The translations under genes and the position numbers were made by a program. From assembly GCA_963750965.1 (NCBI GenBank), contig CAVVSK010000013.1, positions 124,001-188,000 on the forward strand: DNA of 64,000 nt, given 5' to 3'. This DNA is from CANKHA01 sp963750965. GTDB taxonomy: Bacteria; Pseudomonadota; Alphaproteobacteria; Rhizobiales; Xanthobacteraceae. Each line of letters begins with the position of its first letter. Position 1 is the first letter of the stretch. The notes under the pieces were generated by a model that was not told the origin of the DNA, made no database searches, and was given only the letters and a program-made list of their open reading frames with translations. Shown piece after piece: positions 18,410 to 27,216 of this stretch.

Positions 18410-19621
18410 ATGGCCGTCGCCACGCAGGAAGCACCCGCGCCGATCCAGAAGGCGCGCCAACTGCTTGAGCAGCTCAATCAAGACGCGTCTAGCCATCACA
18501 TCTGGGTCCGCACCCAGATGAACGCGCCGGCGCAACTGCCCTGGTTTGCGGACACCGGTGGCGACACGGGTATCGCGCCGCTGGCAAGCGGCCGCGTGGC
18601 GGCCAATCAGCTCAAGACAGCCGCCCACCGCTGGCGCTGGAAGGAGTACAGCCCCTTCCTCAACCGCATCGCTGGGATCGCCAGCGAGGCCGAAGTCTCG
18701 CCGATCGAATTCACCGACCGCCAGAGCATCCTGCTCACGAACCCCGGCCTCGGCGGACGCCTGCAGGTTACCAACACCATCCGCTGCGCCATCTCGATCT
18801 ACAACCCCGGCGACGTCGCCCCGGCGCATATTCACAGCCCGAATGCCAGCCGCACCATCCTGTCAGAGAAAGGCGGCTTCACCAATGTGGAAGGCGAGCG
18901 CTGCGAGGCGGTGCGGGGCGACATCATCCTGACGCCGAACGGCACGTGGCATGACCACGCCAACGACGCGAAGGCGCCGGTCATCTGGATCGACATGCTG
19001 GACTGGCCGTTGATGGAATTCCTCGACTGCGCCTGGGTCGACCAGGAGTATGAGGGAGCGCCGGGCAGCAACGAGAAAAGCCAGCCCACCATTTACCAAG
19101 ACGGTCATTCCTCGCGGCTCTACGGCAACGGCGGCCTGCGGCCGACCTTCGTCAACCACCAGCGCGGCTGGGGTCAGGACCCGACCCCGATGTTCCACTA
19201 CCGTGGCGCCGACCTGCGCGCCGCCCTCGACAAGCTGCGCAAAGAACAGGGCGATGCCTATGAAGGCATCCAGATGCAGCTGGTCAATCCGGTCACCGGC
19301 AAGCCGGTCTATCCGACCCTGGATTACAAAGTTCAGTTGCTGCGCCCGGGCGAGGAGCTGAAGTTCAAGCGCGAGACCTGCAGCACCTTCATCGTGGTGA
19401 TGGCCGGCTCCGGTTATTCGGAGATCGGCGGCAAGCGCTACGACTGGGAAGAGAACGACATCATGGTGGTGCCGAATTTCCAGTGGCGCCGCCACGTCAA
19501 TACCGGCAAGAACGACGCGGTGCTCTACACCGTGTCCGACTCCGCGTTGCTGAAGAATATCGGCCAGTACCGCTCGCAAGGTAAGGGCGCCGACGGCAAG
19601 GTCGAGCAGATCGTCGCCTGA
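18410..19621 (+). CDS. Bicupin ring-cleavage dioxygenase, gentisate 1,2-dioxygenase family
   Basis: A 403-residue bicupin. ATG at 18410 follows a CAGGGAGA ribosome site. The N-terminal cupin carries the iron ligands: H140 and H142 in PAHIHSPNAS and the later WHDH. The C-terminal cupin keeps the fold (VVMAGSGYSEIGG, VPNFQWRRHVN) without an HXH pair, as usual in gentisate and salicylate dioxygenases. The family splits the ring of gentisate, salicylate or 1-hydroxy-2-naphthoate with O2. The FAA-family hydrolases at 29-34 kb could act on such cleavage products. A strong terminator follows, so it may end the operon begun at 16675. Confidence 0.85.
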   Translation: MAVATQEAPAPIQKARQLLEQLNQDASSHHIWVRTQMNAPAQLPWFADTGGDTGIAPLASGRVAANQLKTAAHRWRWKEYSPFLNRIAGIASEAEVSPIEFTDRQSILLTNPGLGGRLQVTNTIRCAISIYNPGDVAPAHIHSPNASRTILSEKGGFTNVEGERCEAVRGDIILTPNGTWHDHANDAKAPVIWIDMLDWPLMEFLDCAWVDQEYEGAPGSNEKSQPTIYQDGHSSRLYGNGGLRPTFVNHQRGWGQDPTPMFHYRGADLRAALDKLRKEQGDAYEGIQMQLVNPVTGKPVYPTLDYKVQLLRPGEELKFKRETCSTFIVVMAGSGYSEIGGKRYDWEENDIMVVPNFQWRRHVNTGKNDAVLYTVSDSALLKNIGQYRSQGKGADGKVEQIVA

Positions 19622-19644
19622 GCGTTCCCGCTAGCTGACAACGA

Positions 19645-19676
19645 AAAGCGCCGCCTTCGGGCGGCGCTTTTTTTTG
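19645..19676 (+). terminator. Rho-independent terminator after the bicupin dioxygenase
   Basis: An 11-bp GC-rich stem (AAGCGCCGCC / GGCGGCGCTT) with a TTCG loop is followed by eight or more T residues. This is a textbook intrinsic terminator on the plus strand. Confidence 0.92.
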
Positions 19677-20107
19677 AGAACTTGCGGCCATTATTTGCGC
19701 GTGCTCGACGGCGGCGCGTGATGCGCGGCTCCGCAGCGAGTGCGCTAACTTCACGAGTCCCACCCCTACAACGCCCGACAGCGTTCGAGGCCCGAAGCTT
19801 AAGGCTAAATTATGCGGGCCGTTTCGAGGGTCCAAGGTCCAAAAGGCTTGCAAATGATAAAATCCTAGGCGTTAGGCCATGCCTTGCAGCCTGCAAGGAA
19901 CTGCCTCCAAAACACGCTTTACAACCGACCGTATTCATTAAAGGATACTGGGTGCGGTTCCGAACTTACGTCGCGTTTCATGGGCAAAATTAGTCACGCC
20001 CAAGCTGATGTCTTACACGGTGCAGAAGCCGGCGAACTTCTTGTTGTGTCTGTCGACTGCCTCGCTCCCCGCCTTAATTTCCCCCACCGCCTCATGGATA
20101 ACCGGCC
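19677..20107. other. Intergenic region, about 430 bp, upstream of the sensor kinase
   Basis: No convincing gene. Short ORFs overlap each other and show no family features. The part after about 19850 is less GC-rich than its surroundings and probably contains the kinase promoter; I could not assign boxes. Confidence 0.5.
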
Positions 20108-22174
20108 ATGAGCACGCTGGCCCTCCCTTCTATTAGCGGCCGAACTCGAGCATGGGGACCCCTCCTCGCGGGCCCCGCCGTGGTGGCCGTGCTTTATCTA
20201 CTCGGTGCCGAAGCGGCTTTCCTGATCGGTACTTTGTCAGACCGCATCTTCGCGCCATTCTGGCCGCCGAACATCGTGCTGTTCTGTGCCTTACTGCTGG
20301 CGCCGCCGAGGCTGTGGTGGCTGTATTTGTCTGCGGTTTTTCCTGCCCATGTCATCGCCGAGCTGGGCGTCGGGATGCCCCCATCGCAACTGCTCGTCGC
20401 CTTTGCGACCAACTGTGCTGTTGCGCTCGTCAATGCCAGTGCCGCCCGCTATCTGCTGGGCCCGCTTCCCTGGTTCGACAGCCTGCGCAAAACTTGTCTC
20501 TACATTGCGATCACGGCAGTGGCGAGCCCGGCGCTGGTCGCCCTTGGCGGCGCCTTCGTGCCGATTTTGGGGGGCGGCAGCGTCTCCGATTATTGGACGT
20601 TTTGGGCGCAGTGGTGGGTGTCGAACGCCGTTTCTAGTCTGGCGCTCGGGACGGTGGCTCTGACGTGGCTAGGCAGCCGTAACGGCCCACTCACCCGTTT
20701 GCCGGCAAGAGTGGCGATCGAAGGCTCCATTTTGACTGCCGGTTTATTTCTCGTTTGCGCCGTGGCTTTCGAAAGCAGCAAAGGTGACGCTGCTGACGGA
20801 TTGCTGCCCGCGCTTTTGTACTTGCCGCTCCCCCTGATCCTGTGGTCGGCCATTCGCTTTGGCGCCAAGGGCGTGAGCGGGGCGATGCTGGTTGTCGTTA
20901 TCGCCCTGCTGTGGCGAGCGCTGAACGGACCTAATCCGTTCACAGGTGAAACTCCCGAAGAAAGCGTGTTTGCCATCCAAGCCTTCCTTATCGGCCTCGC
21001 AATACCCGTGCTGCTGCTCGGGGCAGCGATCGAGGAGACTTGGCGTGCCGAACAGGCCGTCCGCAAAAGCGAAGAAAGCATGGCGTTTGCCGCCGTGGCG
21101 GCCGACCTGTCTCTTTGGAACTTTAACTACAGATCCGACCAGTTCTGGATCACCGATCATGGCCGACAGATGTTCGACCTCGTTCCCGACAAATCCGTAA
21201 CCAAGCAGTCGATCGTCGATGTGATCCACCCGGACGATCAACCGGAAGTTCGGAGCGCGATCCGTTCCGCGGCTTTGTCGGATCGGCTGATCGACAAGGA
21301 ATTCCGTATTGTCCGGCGAGACGGCACAATTCGGTGGGTCCGCGCCCGCGCCCGCGCAGATCGCAACGAGCGCGGGGAGAGGATCCAGTTAAGCGGAACG
21401 TTCGCCGACATCACAAGCCAGAAAGCGGCTCAAAACGAGCTGGCCCAACAGCGACACGACCTTGCGCACCTGATGCGCGTGTCGATACTGGGAGAGCTGT
21501 CGGGCAGCCTTGCCCACGAACTTACGCAGCCGCTGACGGCGATCCTCTCGAATGCCCAGGCCGCCAAGCTTCTCATGACAAATGACCGCCCCGATCTCGC
21601 AGAAGTCGCGGCCGCGATTGACGATATTATTTCTGACGACACCCGCGCCGGCAATGTGATCCATCACATGCGCGCGATGCTGAAAAAAGGCGAAGCAAAG
21701 TTCGAATCGCTAAATGTCAATGACTTGGTCGGCTCGACGCTGCAGCTGCTCGACAACGAGCTGATCGCCAGGCGTATTAGATGTGATTGCAGTCTCACGA
21801 GGGAATTGCCCCAAACATCGGGCGATCCCGTGCAATTACAGCAGGTTTTGCTCAACCTCATCATGAATGCCATCGAGGCTATGCATGATGTGTCATCTTC
21901 TCGTCGTATCGTGACGATACGCACCAGGAGAATCGAGGAAGGCAAAATATCAATTGACATTTCGGACCGGGGGACAGGATTGGTGCCGATCCACGACGAG
22001 CGTATCTTTCAGCCCTTCTTCACGACCAAGGAGCGCGGCCTGGGGCTTGGACTTGCCATCTGTTCCTCAATCATGAAGGTGCACGGAGGCACGCTGGACC
22101 TCCAGAACAATCCCGGCGAGGGCGCGACGGCCACCCTCGTGATTCCAGCAGAGCAAGCTCGTCTCGTATCGTAA
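20108..22174 (+). CDS. MASE1-PAS sensor histidine kinase (FixL/DctB-like transmitter)
   Basis: A 688-residue membrane kinase. Residues about 20-310 hold eight or so hydrophobic helices in the MASE1 pattern (FWPPNIVLFCALLL, FPAHVIAELGVGMPPSQ). A PAS/PAC domain follows at about 325-435 (WNFNYRSDQFWITDHG, EFRIVRRDGTIRWVRARA, FADITSQK). The HisKA box has H470 in GSLAHELTQPLTAIL. The ATPase has NLIMNAIEAM, DRGTGL and GLGLGLAICSSIM. It should sense an unknown signal through the membrane or PAS part and phosphorylate the FixJ-type regulator that starts 15 bp downstream. Confidence 0.9.
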   Translation: MSTLALPSISGRTRAWGPLLAGPAVVAVLYLLGAEAAFLIGTLSDRIFAPFWPPNIVLFCALLLAPPRLWWLYLSAVFPAHVIAELGVGMPPSQLLVAFATNCAVALVNASAARYLLGPLPWFDSLRKTCLYIAITAVASPALVALGGAFVPILGGGSVSDYWTFWAQWWVSNAVSSLALGTVALTWLGSRNGPLTRLPARVAIEGSILTAGLFLVCAVAFESSKGDAADGLLPALLYLPLPLILWSAIRFGAKGVSGAMLVVVIALLWRALNGPNPFTGETPEESVFAIQAFLIGLAIPVLLLGAAIEETWRAEQAVRKSEESMAFAAVAADLSLWNFNYRSDQFWITDHGRQMFDLVPDKSVTKQSIVDVIHPDDQPEVRSAIRSAALSDRLIDKEFRIVRRDGTIRWVRARARADRNERGERIQLSGTFADITSQKAAQNELAQQRHDLAHLMRVSILGELSGSLAHELTQPLTAILSNAQAAKLLMTNDRPDLAEVAAAIDDIISDDTRAGNVIHHMRAMLKKGEAKFESLNVNDLVGSTLQLLDNELIARRIRCDCSLTRELPQTSGDPVQLQQVLLNLIMNAIEAMHDVSSSRRIVTIRTRRIEEGKISIDISDRGTGLVPIHDERIFQPFFTTKERGLGLGLAICSSIMKVHGGTLDLQNNPGEGATATLVIPAEQARLVS

Positions 22175-22189
22175 CAGGGGAGTTGCGTC

Positions 22190-22804
22190 ATGAGTTTTGT
22201 GACATTTCTTGTCGACGACGACGGGGGTGTGCTGAAAGCCTTGGCCCGATTGCTGCGAGTGGCCGGATACGAAACCCGGGCTTACGCCTCCCCGCAGCAC
22301 TTCCTGGCCGAATATGATCCCGAGATTCCGGGATGTATCATCCTCGACCTGACGATGCCCGGCCTTGACGGATTGGCCCTGCAGCAAGATTTGGCCGAGC
22401 GCGATCCAGGACGGCCGGTCATTTTCCTCACGGGTACGGCAGACATCGCACGCAGCGTGCGCGCCATGAAAGCCGGCGCCGTGGATTTTCTGACCAAACC
22501 GGTCGACGGTACGCAACTGCTGACCGCAGTGGACCGCGCGCGGCAGAAAGATGAAGAGGCCCGCGGCGCCCGGACCAATCGGGAAGTCTTCGACCGAATG
22601 ATTGCCCGGTTAACCCCGCGCGAGCGCCAGGTGCTGGATCATGTCGTGCTCGGCCGGCTGAACAAACAGATCGCGGCGACACTCGGCACCGTCGAGAAAA
22701 CGATCAAGGTCCACCGCGGGCGCGTGATGGCGAAACTGCAAGTGCGAAGCGTGGCCGAGCTCGTGCGCCTGACCGAACGGGCCGGGCTGCGACCCTCCGG
22801 TTAA
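22190..22804 (+). CDS. FixJ/TodT-type response regulator, receiver plus LuxR HTH
   Basis: A 204-residue regulator. The receiver has the acidic pair in LVDDDGG, phosphoacceptor D53 in IILDLTMPGLDG, the threonine in FLTGTADIA and the lysine in LTKPVDG. A linker leads to a LuxR/FixJ DNA-binding domain (LTPRERQVLDHVVLGRLNKQIAATLG, given by its first and last parts LTPRERQVL and NKQIAATLG). It is almost certainly the partner of the kinase just upstream. Targets are unknown; the following receiver and L,D-transpeptidase genes are candidates by position. Confidence 0.9.
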   Translation: MSFVTFLVDDDGGVLKALARLLRVAGYETRAYASPQHFLAEYDPEIPGCIILDLTMPGLDGLALQQDLAERDPGRPVIFLTGTADIARSVRAMKAGAVDFLTKPVDGTQLLTAVDRARQKDEEARGARTNREVFDRMIARLTPRERQVLDHVVLGRLNKQIAATLGTVEKTIKVHRGRVMAKLQVRSVAELVRLTERAGLRPSG

Positions 22805-22874
22805 GGCTGCCTGCGGTAAACGTAGGCCCTTTGGCCAACTCGACAGGGCCAGCAAGCCGCCCGAGGGTGGACGC

Positions 22875-23249
22875 ATGGCGAAGGCTCCGACCCGCGTGGC
22901 AATCGTGGACGACGATGCGTCGGTTCGCAAAGCGCTGGCGCGACTGCTTTCTGCCTCGTCGTTTGACATCACGACCTTCGGTTCGGCGCGGGAGTTTCTG
23001 AAATCCGTCAAAGAAGCTCCTCCGGAATGCCTCGTCCTTGATCTACACATGCCGGAGGTCACCGGTCTGGAGCTCCAGCGTCATCTGGTGCGCGCGGGAA
23101 TTCACATCCCAACGATCATGATGACCGGCTTCAACGAACCGGGACTGCGCGAGCGCTGCAAATCCGCCGGCGCCGCCACATTTCTCGTAAAGCCGGTCGA
23201 TGCAAAAATTTTGATTGGGGAAATTAACTCGGCAGTCCATCAAGGATAG
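22875..23249 (+). CDS. Stand-alone receiver-domain response regulator
   Basis: A 124-residue protein made of one receiver domain: acidic pair in IVDDDASV, phosphoacceptor D56 in LVLDLHMPEVTGLE, threonine in MMTGFNEPG and lysine in LVKPVDAKIL. There is no output domain, so it acts by protein contact or as a phosphate sink. It lies 70 bp after the FixJ-type gene and is probably part of the same signalling operon. Similar single-domain receivers next to FixJ-like genes are common in Bradyrhizobium relatives. Confidence 0.87.
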   Translation: MAKAPTRVAIVDDDASVRKALARLLSASSFDITTFGSAREFLKSVKEAPPECLVLDLHMPEVTGLELQRHLVRAGIHIPTIMMTGFNEPGLRERCKSAGAATFLVKPVDAKILIGEINSAVHQG

Positions 23250-23379
23250 TGTCGAGCCGAAAACGTAGCGGTCAGGCCGCGGAGCCTCTCCGGCTCTCCC
23301 CGGTCGCCCCGACTTTGCGTCAACGCCCTACCTCGAGCGGCGATTTAGCGCTCACTGCAACATACTATGAGACGACAAT

Positions 23380-23407
23380 CCGATATTGGCCCTAAGGGCA
23401 ATATCGG
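23380..23407. repeat. Near-perfect palindrome (GATATTGCCC-type), copy 1
   Basis: Arms CCGATATTGGCCC and GGGCAATATCGG flank a TAA centre with one bulged G. It lies 27 bp before the proposed L,D-transpeptidase start. A closely related sequence sits at 28810-28830 upstream of DUF3300. It could be a regulator site or an mRNA hairpin; there is no T tract, so it is not a terminator. Confidence 0.55.
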
Positions 23408-23433
23408 CGCTCGCAAGCGCATCAATAATACGC

Positions 23434-24156
23434 ATGAAAACCGAGGCTCGGATGGCAATTGTGAGCATCCCTATGGGCGGACCCGAAGATTCTTCTGCGG
23501 CGGTCAAGGGCTATAAGAATCCCCTCAGCGTTGCCGAACGTCTTCGTCAGCAGTTTTTCGTTCCATTGCTTATGGTCTTTTTACTCATTCCATTTTCGGT
23601 GCAAGCACAGGGTGTTTCTACAGCACTGCAGCAACGACAGGAACTTTCCATTGAGGAACAGCCAGGACTTGAGCCAGGCATTCAAGACGAAATACTACCG
23701 CCGGCGTTTCAGCGCACGTCCGTCTTCTTCCGCTCCACTGAAATCCCCGGCACAATCATTGTTCATACATCAGAGAGGTTTTTATACGTTGTCCAAGGCG
23801 GCAATCGCGCGTTGCGCTATGGTATTGGTGTGGGACGGGATGGATTTCAGTGGGCCGGGTTGCTTAAGATTTCGCGAAAGGCCGAATGGCCCGATTGGAC
23901 GCCGCCGCCTGAGATGATCGAACGGCAGCCTTACTTGCCGCGCTTTATGGCGGGTGGTCCCGGCAATCCCCTGGGAGCTCGGGCCATGTATCTCGGCAAT
24001 ACGGTCTACCGAATCCATGGAACCAACCAGCCGCAGACTATCGGGCACGCCGTGTCTTCCGGCTGCTTTCGCCTGGTCAATAAGGATGTCATGGACCTGT
24101 ATGACCGCGTTCCCGTCGGCACCAAAGTCGTCGTCCGACATGCTGCCGCACTTTAG
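23434..24156 (+). CDS. L,D-transpeptidase (YkuD domain), exported
   Basis: A 240-residue envelope enzyme that makes 3-3 peptidoglycan cross-links or attaches proteins to peptidoglycan. An internal hydrophobic segment (FFVPLLMVFLLIPFSVQAQG) serves as signal peptide or anchor after a 35-residue cytoplasmic leader. The catalytic domain includes IIVHTSERFLYVV, the active-site histidine in YRIHGTNQPQTIG and the SSGCFRLVN box with C211. The start is uncertain: ATG at 23434 or 23452 both work. The two paralogues in this window are at 25233 (degenerate) and 47923. Confidence 0.87.
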   Translation: MKTEARMAIVSIPMGGPEDSSAAVKGYKNPLSVAERLRQQFFVPLLMVFLLIPFSVQAQGVSTALQQRQELSIEEQPGLEPGIQDEILPPAFQRTSVFFRSTEIPGTIIVHTSERFLYVVQGGNRALRYGIGVGRDGFQWAGLLKISRKAEWPDWTPPPEMIERQPYLPRFMAGGPGNPLGARAMYLGNTVYRIHGTNQPQTIGHAVSSGCFRLVNKDVMDLYDRVPVGTKVVVRHAAAL

Positions 24157-24201
24157 CCAGCCCCTGTGGTTGACTGCTACGCGCAACAAGGTGCCCTTGT
24201 C

Positions 24202-25212
24202 ATGAAAAAGCTCATTGTTCTCCTGTCCCTTGTGATTCTATCCGGCGGCCATGTCGCGCACGCCCAAACGCTGCAATTAATCAAGGAACGCGGATCCGTG
24301 ATCTGCGGCGTCGGGCAAGGCCTCTACGGCTTTTCGTCTGCCGATCCAAACGGCGAATGGACCGGTTTCGACGTCGATTTCTGCCGCGCGCTCGCGGCTG
24401 CTATTTTCAACGACCCGAAAAAAGTCCGGTTCGTTTCCCTTTCTACCGGCGACCGCTTCCAGGCGCTTAAATCCGGCGCCATCGACATCCTTTCGCGCAA
24501 TACCACCTGGACCATGTCGCGCGAGACATCGCTCGGATTCAATTTTGCCGGCGTCACTTATTACGACGGACAGGGCTTCATGATCAGGCGTGCTCTCAAG
24601 ATCGATTCCGGTCTTGAGCTCAGCGGGAAGGTTGTTTGTGCTCAGTCGGGCACCACAACGGAACTGAACGTGGCGGATTATTTTTCCAGCAACAAGATGG
24701 CCCATGAGCTGCTCGCGTTCCCCACCGCAAGCGAAGCGCTCGAGGCTTACGAAAAGTCGAGCTGCAACGTGCTGACCTCAGATATCTCGCAGTTGCACGC
24801 GCAACGGCTGAAACTGACAGACCCTGACAGTCACGTAATCTTGCCTGACATCATTTCCAAAGAACCGCTAGGCCCCGTGGTGCGACAAGCGGACGACCAA
24901 TGGCTTAATATCGTGAAATGGACGCACTTCGCGATGTTGAATGCAGAAGAGCTTGGAGTGAGCTCTCAGACCATCGATAGAGCCCTGCAGTCGGAAAAGC
25001 CTGAGGTGAGGAGGCTGGTAGGTGTCGAAGGCGACTTCGGACCTTCAACCGGACTCAGTAAGGATTGGGCTGCGCGAATTATCAAGTTGGTCGGAAACTA
25101 TGACGAGGTCTTTGAACGCAACGTCGGCACCAACACCAAACTCGGTATTCCGCGTGGCCTAAATAGCCTCTGGACGCAAGGTGGAATCCAGTACGGGCCG
25201 CCAATACGCTGA
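24202..25212 (+). CDS. General L-amino-acid ABC transporter binding protein (AapJ-like)
   Basis: A 336-residue periplasmic binding protein of family 3. ATG at 24202 begins MKKLIVLLSLVILSGG and a signal peptide ending AHA-QTLQL. Mature features are the AapJ-like VRERG-equivalent IKERGSVICGVGQGLYGFS, GEWTGFDVDFCRALAAAIF, a TTWTMSRE ligand-contact segment and GTTTELNVADYF. It fits AapJ/BztA receptors for broad-range L-amino acids. The permease and ATPase genes (aapQMP) are absent here, so it is an orphan, lying between two L,D-transpeptidase-fold genes. An ortholog could bind peptidoglycan-derived amino acids; that is speculation from position. Confidence 0.83.
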   Translation: MKKLIVLLSLVILSGGHVAHAQTLQLIKERGSVICGVGQGLYGFSSADPNGEWTGFDVDFCRALAAAIFNDPKKVRFVSLSTGDRFQALKSGAIDILSRNTTWTMSRETSLGFNFAGVTYYDGQGFMIRRALKIDSGLELSGKVVCAQSGTTTELNVADYFSSNKMAHELLAFPTASEALEAYEKSSCNVLTSDISQLHAQRLKLTDPDSHVILPDIISKEPLGPVVRQADDQWLNIVKWTHFAMLNAEELGVSSQTIDRALQSEKPEVRRLVGVEGDFGPSTGLSKDWAARIIKLVGNYDEVFERNVGTNTKLGIPRGLNSLWTQGGIQYGPPIR

Positions 25213-25232
25213 CCTTCATAGGCAGAAATCTG

Positions 25233-26141
25233 ATGGATTACTTTTCAGTCCTCTATCCCGCGATTGCGGCCCTAAATCCGAACGAGCCGCAAACCCGCGC
25301 TGCTATCTACAATCGTGCACGACACATCATTTCGGACCGCCTCGCGGACTCTGACAATACCCGCCTCTCAAAAGAATTACTTTCCTTGGAAGACGCAATT
25401 CAGCGTATCGAAAGCGAATTCCTGAGGAACGATGTCGCCAAACGCGGAAGGTGGGAATTGCCAAGCCTTGATTGGATACGATCCCTTTTCCGGCCTGCAA
25501 GAACGAACACGATCATTCTGAGGCAACGCTCTGGTTTGCTATGGAATACCGCTGCGGTCGTTTCGATTGTTCTTGCGATAGCCATCAGCGCCGGCATCGG
25601 ACTGTCGTACTGGATGCAAAATAAGGCGAAGCCCTCGCCCTACCCTGAGGATCGCCTCTCCCAAACAAAAGCGTCAGACACCAACGTCGAAGTTCCGAGC
25701 CCCGGCGCCGATCAACGCCCTTACACCCTCAGACGCCAACTCGTTTATTACCGGACGACCCATCCTCCCGGGGCGCTGGTTATCTCCAAATCCCAGAAAT
25801 TCTTGTATCTCGTCCGCCCGAACGTTGTTGCCTTGCGCTACAGCATCGGGATCGGTCGCAAATGCGCAAACTCGGTCGGACTGTATCAAATTTCAGAGAA
25901 GGAAGAATTTCCGGGATGGGACGACGCCGCACCAAGCGGACAGGTCGATTTACTCACCCGGAACGCAAATCCATTAGGTGCGCGGGCCTTGTACCTGGAA
26001 AGAGACGAAAGACGCATCCACGGAATTAGCAAGGCAATCGGGATGGGCTCCGCACTCTCATGCTTTCAACTTGTAAACGACGACGTTATCGACCTTTTCA
26101 ATCGCGTTCCGGTTGGGACGCGTGTGGTCGCGACCAATTAA
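25233..26141 (+). CDS. Membrane-anchored YkuD-fold protein with altered active site
   Basis: A 302-residue protein. Residues 1-75 form a charged cytoplasmic helical domain (IYNRARHIISDRLAD, LEDAIQRIESEF), residues about 108-130 one membrane helix (TAAVVSIVLAIAISAGIGLS), and residues about 165-302 a YkuD domain (VISKSQKFLYLV, RYSIGIGR, NPLGARALYL). The catalytic histidine is kept in RRIHGISK and the cysteine (C277) in SALSCFQLVN, but the usual glycine before the cysteine is serine and the arginine after it is glutamine. It may have altered specificity or no activity. The gene starts 20 bp after the amino-acid receptor. Confidence 0.8.
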   Translation: MDYFSVLYPAIAALNPNEPQTRAAIYNRARHIISDRLADSDNTRLSKELLSLEDAIQRIESEFLRNDVAKRGRWELPSLDWIRSLFRPARTNTIILRQRSGLLWNTAAVVSIVLAIAISAGIGLSYWMQNKAKPSPYPEDRLSQTKASDTNVEVPSPGADQRPYTLRRQLVYYRTTHPPGALVISKSQKFLYLVRPNVVALRYSIGIGRKCANSVGLYQISEKEEFPGWDDAAPSGQVDLLTRNANPLGARALYLERDERRIHGISKAIGMGSALSCFQLVNDDVIDLFNRVPVGTRVVATN

Positions 26142-26210
26142 TTGGGCGAGCGAGGGCCGCCCAAGAATTGGCTGCCGAACGCAATAAAAAAGTTATGCGC
26201 GCCGACGCCG

Positions 26211-27161
26211 CTATTGCGACGCCTCATTAACGACTACCTTGGTCCATGTTGGATTGGGGTAGAATGTCGTCATCCGTGCGGCGCGCCTTGTCGTGTACCT
26301 ACCCAGGTCCTTCTGAAAGACTTCGCCCATGTGATTGACAAGGAATGTCATCACGCCGGAATTCCCGTATTCGGCCGGATAGGCCACCAGGGCGAAGCCT
26401 CCGATCATTTTGCCGCGAACGACATAACTCATCGCGCCGCCGGGAGCCGACGCGCCCTGCCGCGTCAGGATCTTGAAATAGTATCCGTGGAACGGTGCGC
26501 GTTCGCCGCCGGGCCGGTAACCCTCAGCCGTTGCCCGCGCGACGAGCTCACCCAGCGGACTGTCGTCACCAGGCCAGTAGAGACCGTCCTTCTTGCCGGG
26601 GCTGCTGACGATGCGTTGCGCGTAGATGGGCATGCCGGCGCCTGTCGGATCCTTTTCCGCGTAGTCGTTCTGCGCGTCGACATAGGCGAGGCACGCCTGG
26701 ATCGTGGCAAGTTCGTTACGGCCAATGCGCCGGTACAAAATCTCCAACTTGCCGGCGGCGCCGGCGAACTGCCAGGCGCCTTTTTTGCGGACAAGCGGAA
26801 TCGGAAGCGGATAGTCCTCTGGGCCGATGAATAGCTCAGCGAAGTCCTCACCCTGCTTGGACACCTGATGCTTGGCGTCATAGGCGGCGAGGAACGCCGC
26901 GCGGATGTTTTCATCCGCAACCGCGTCGCCTGACGAGACGATATCGGCGCCGCCGGGCCCGAGCACAGCAATCACCCCCTTCGGCCAGTCATTTTTGACA
27001 GCGCTGGCAAGCGCCGCTGCCGCTTCTTCCGGTGTTTCGAAGGATTGCTGGGCATGGGCGATGGAAATCGACCCAAAGACAAAAATGCCGGCAGCCAGAA
27101 ATGCCATTTTGCCGATGAACGAATGGCGCTGACGCCGTGTGAAAAAGTTGATCTGGTTCAT
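26211..27161 (-). CDS. DUF2950 family secreted protein
   Basis: A 316-residue protein of unknown function. ATG at 27161 begins MNQINFFTRRQRH, followed by a signal peptide (AFLAAGIFVFGSISIAHA-QQ). The mature part starts SFETPEEAAAALASAVKN and includes LFIGPEDYPLPIPLVRKKGAW, GPRPGGERAPFHGYYFKIL-like elements (visible as APFHGYYFKILT) and AYPAEYGNSGVMTF, all typical of DUF2950. Its gene follows the DUF3300 gene by 55 bp on the same strand, the usual pairing of these two families, so they probably work together in the periplasm or at the outer surface. Confidence 0.85.
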   Translation of the reverse strand: MNQINFFTRRQRHSFIGKMAFLAAGIFVFGSISIAHAQQSFETPEEAAAALASAVKNDWPKGVIAVLGPGGADIVSSGDAVADENIRAAFLAAYDAKHQVSKQGEDFAELFIGPEDYPLPIPLVRKKGAWQFAGAAGKLEILYRRIGRNELATIQACLAYVDAQNDYAEKDPTGAGMPIYAQRIVSSPGKKDGLYWPGDDSPLGELVARATAEGYRPGGERAPFHGYYFKILTRQGASAPGGAMSYVVRGKMIGGFALVAYPAEYGNSGVMTFLVNHMGEVFQKDLGRYTTRRAARMTTFYPNPTWTKVVVNEASQ

Positions 27162-27216
27162 GATCGTCTCACCGATGATGCAAATATGCCGAAGTGCGAG
27201 CTTGCTATTTCTCCCG

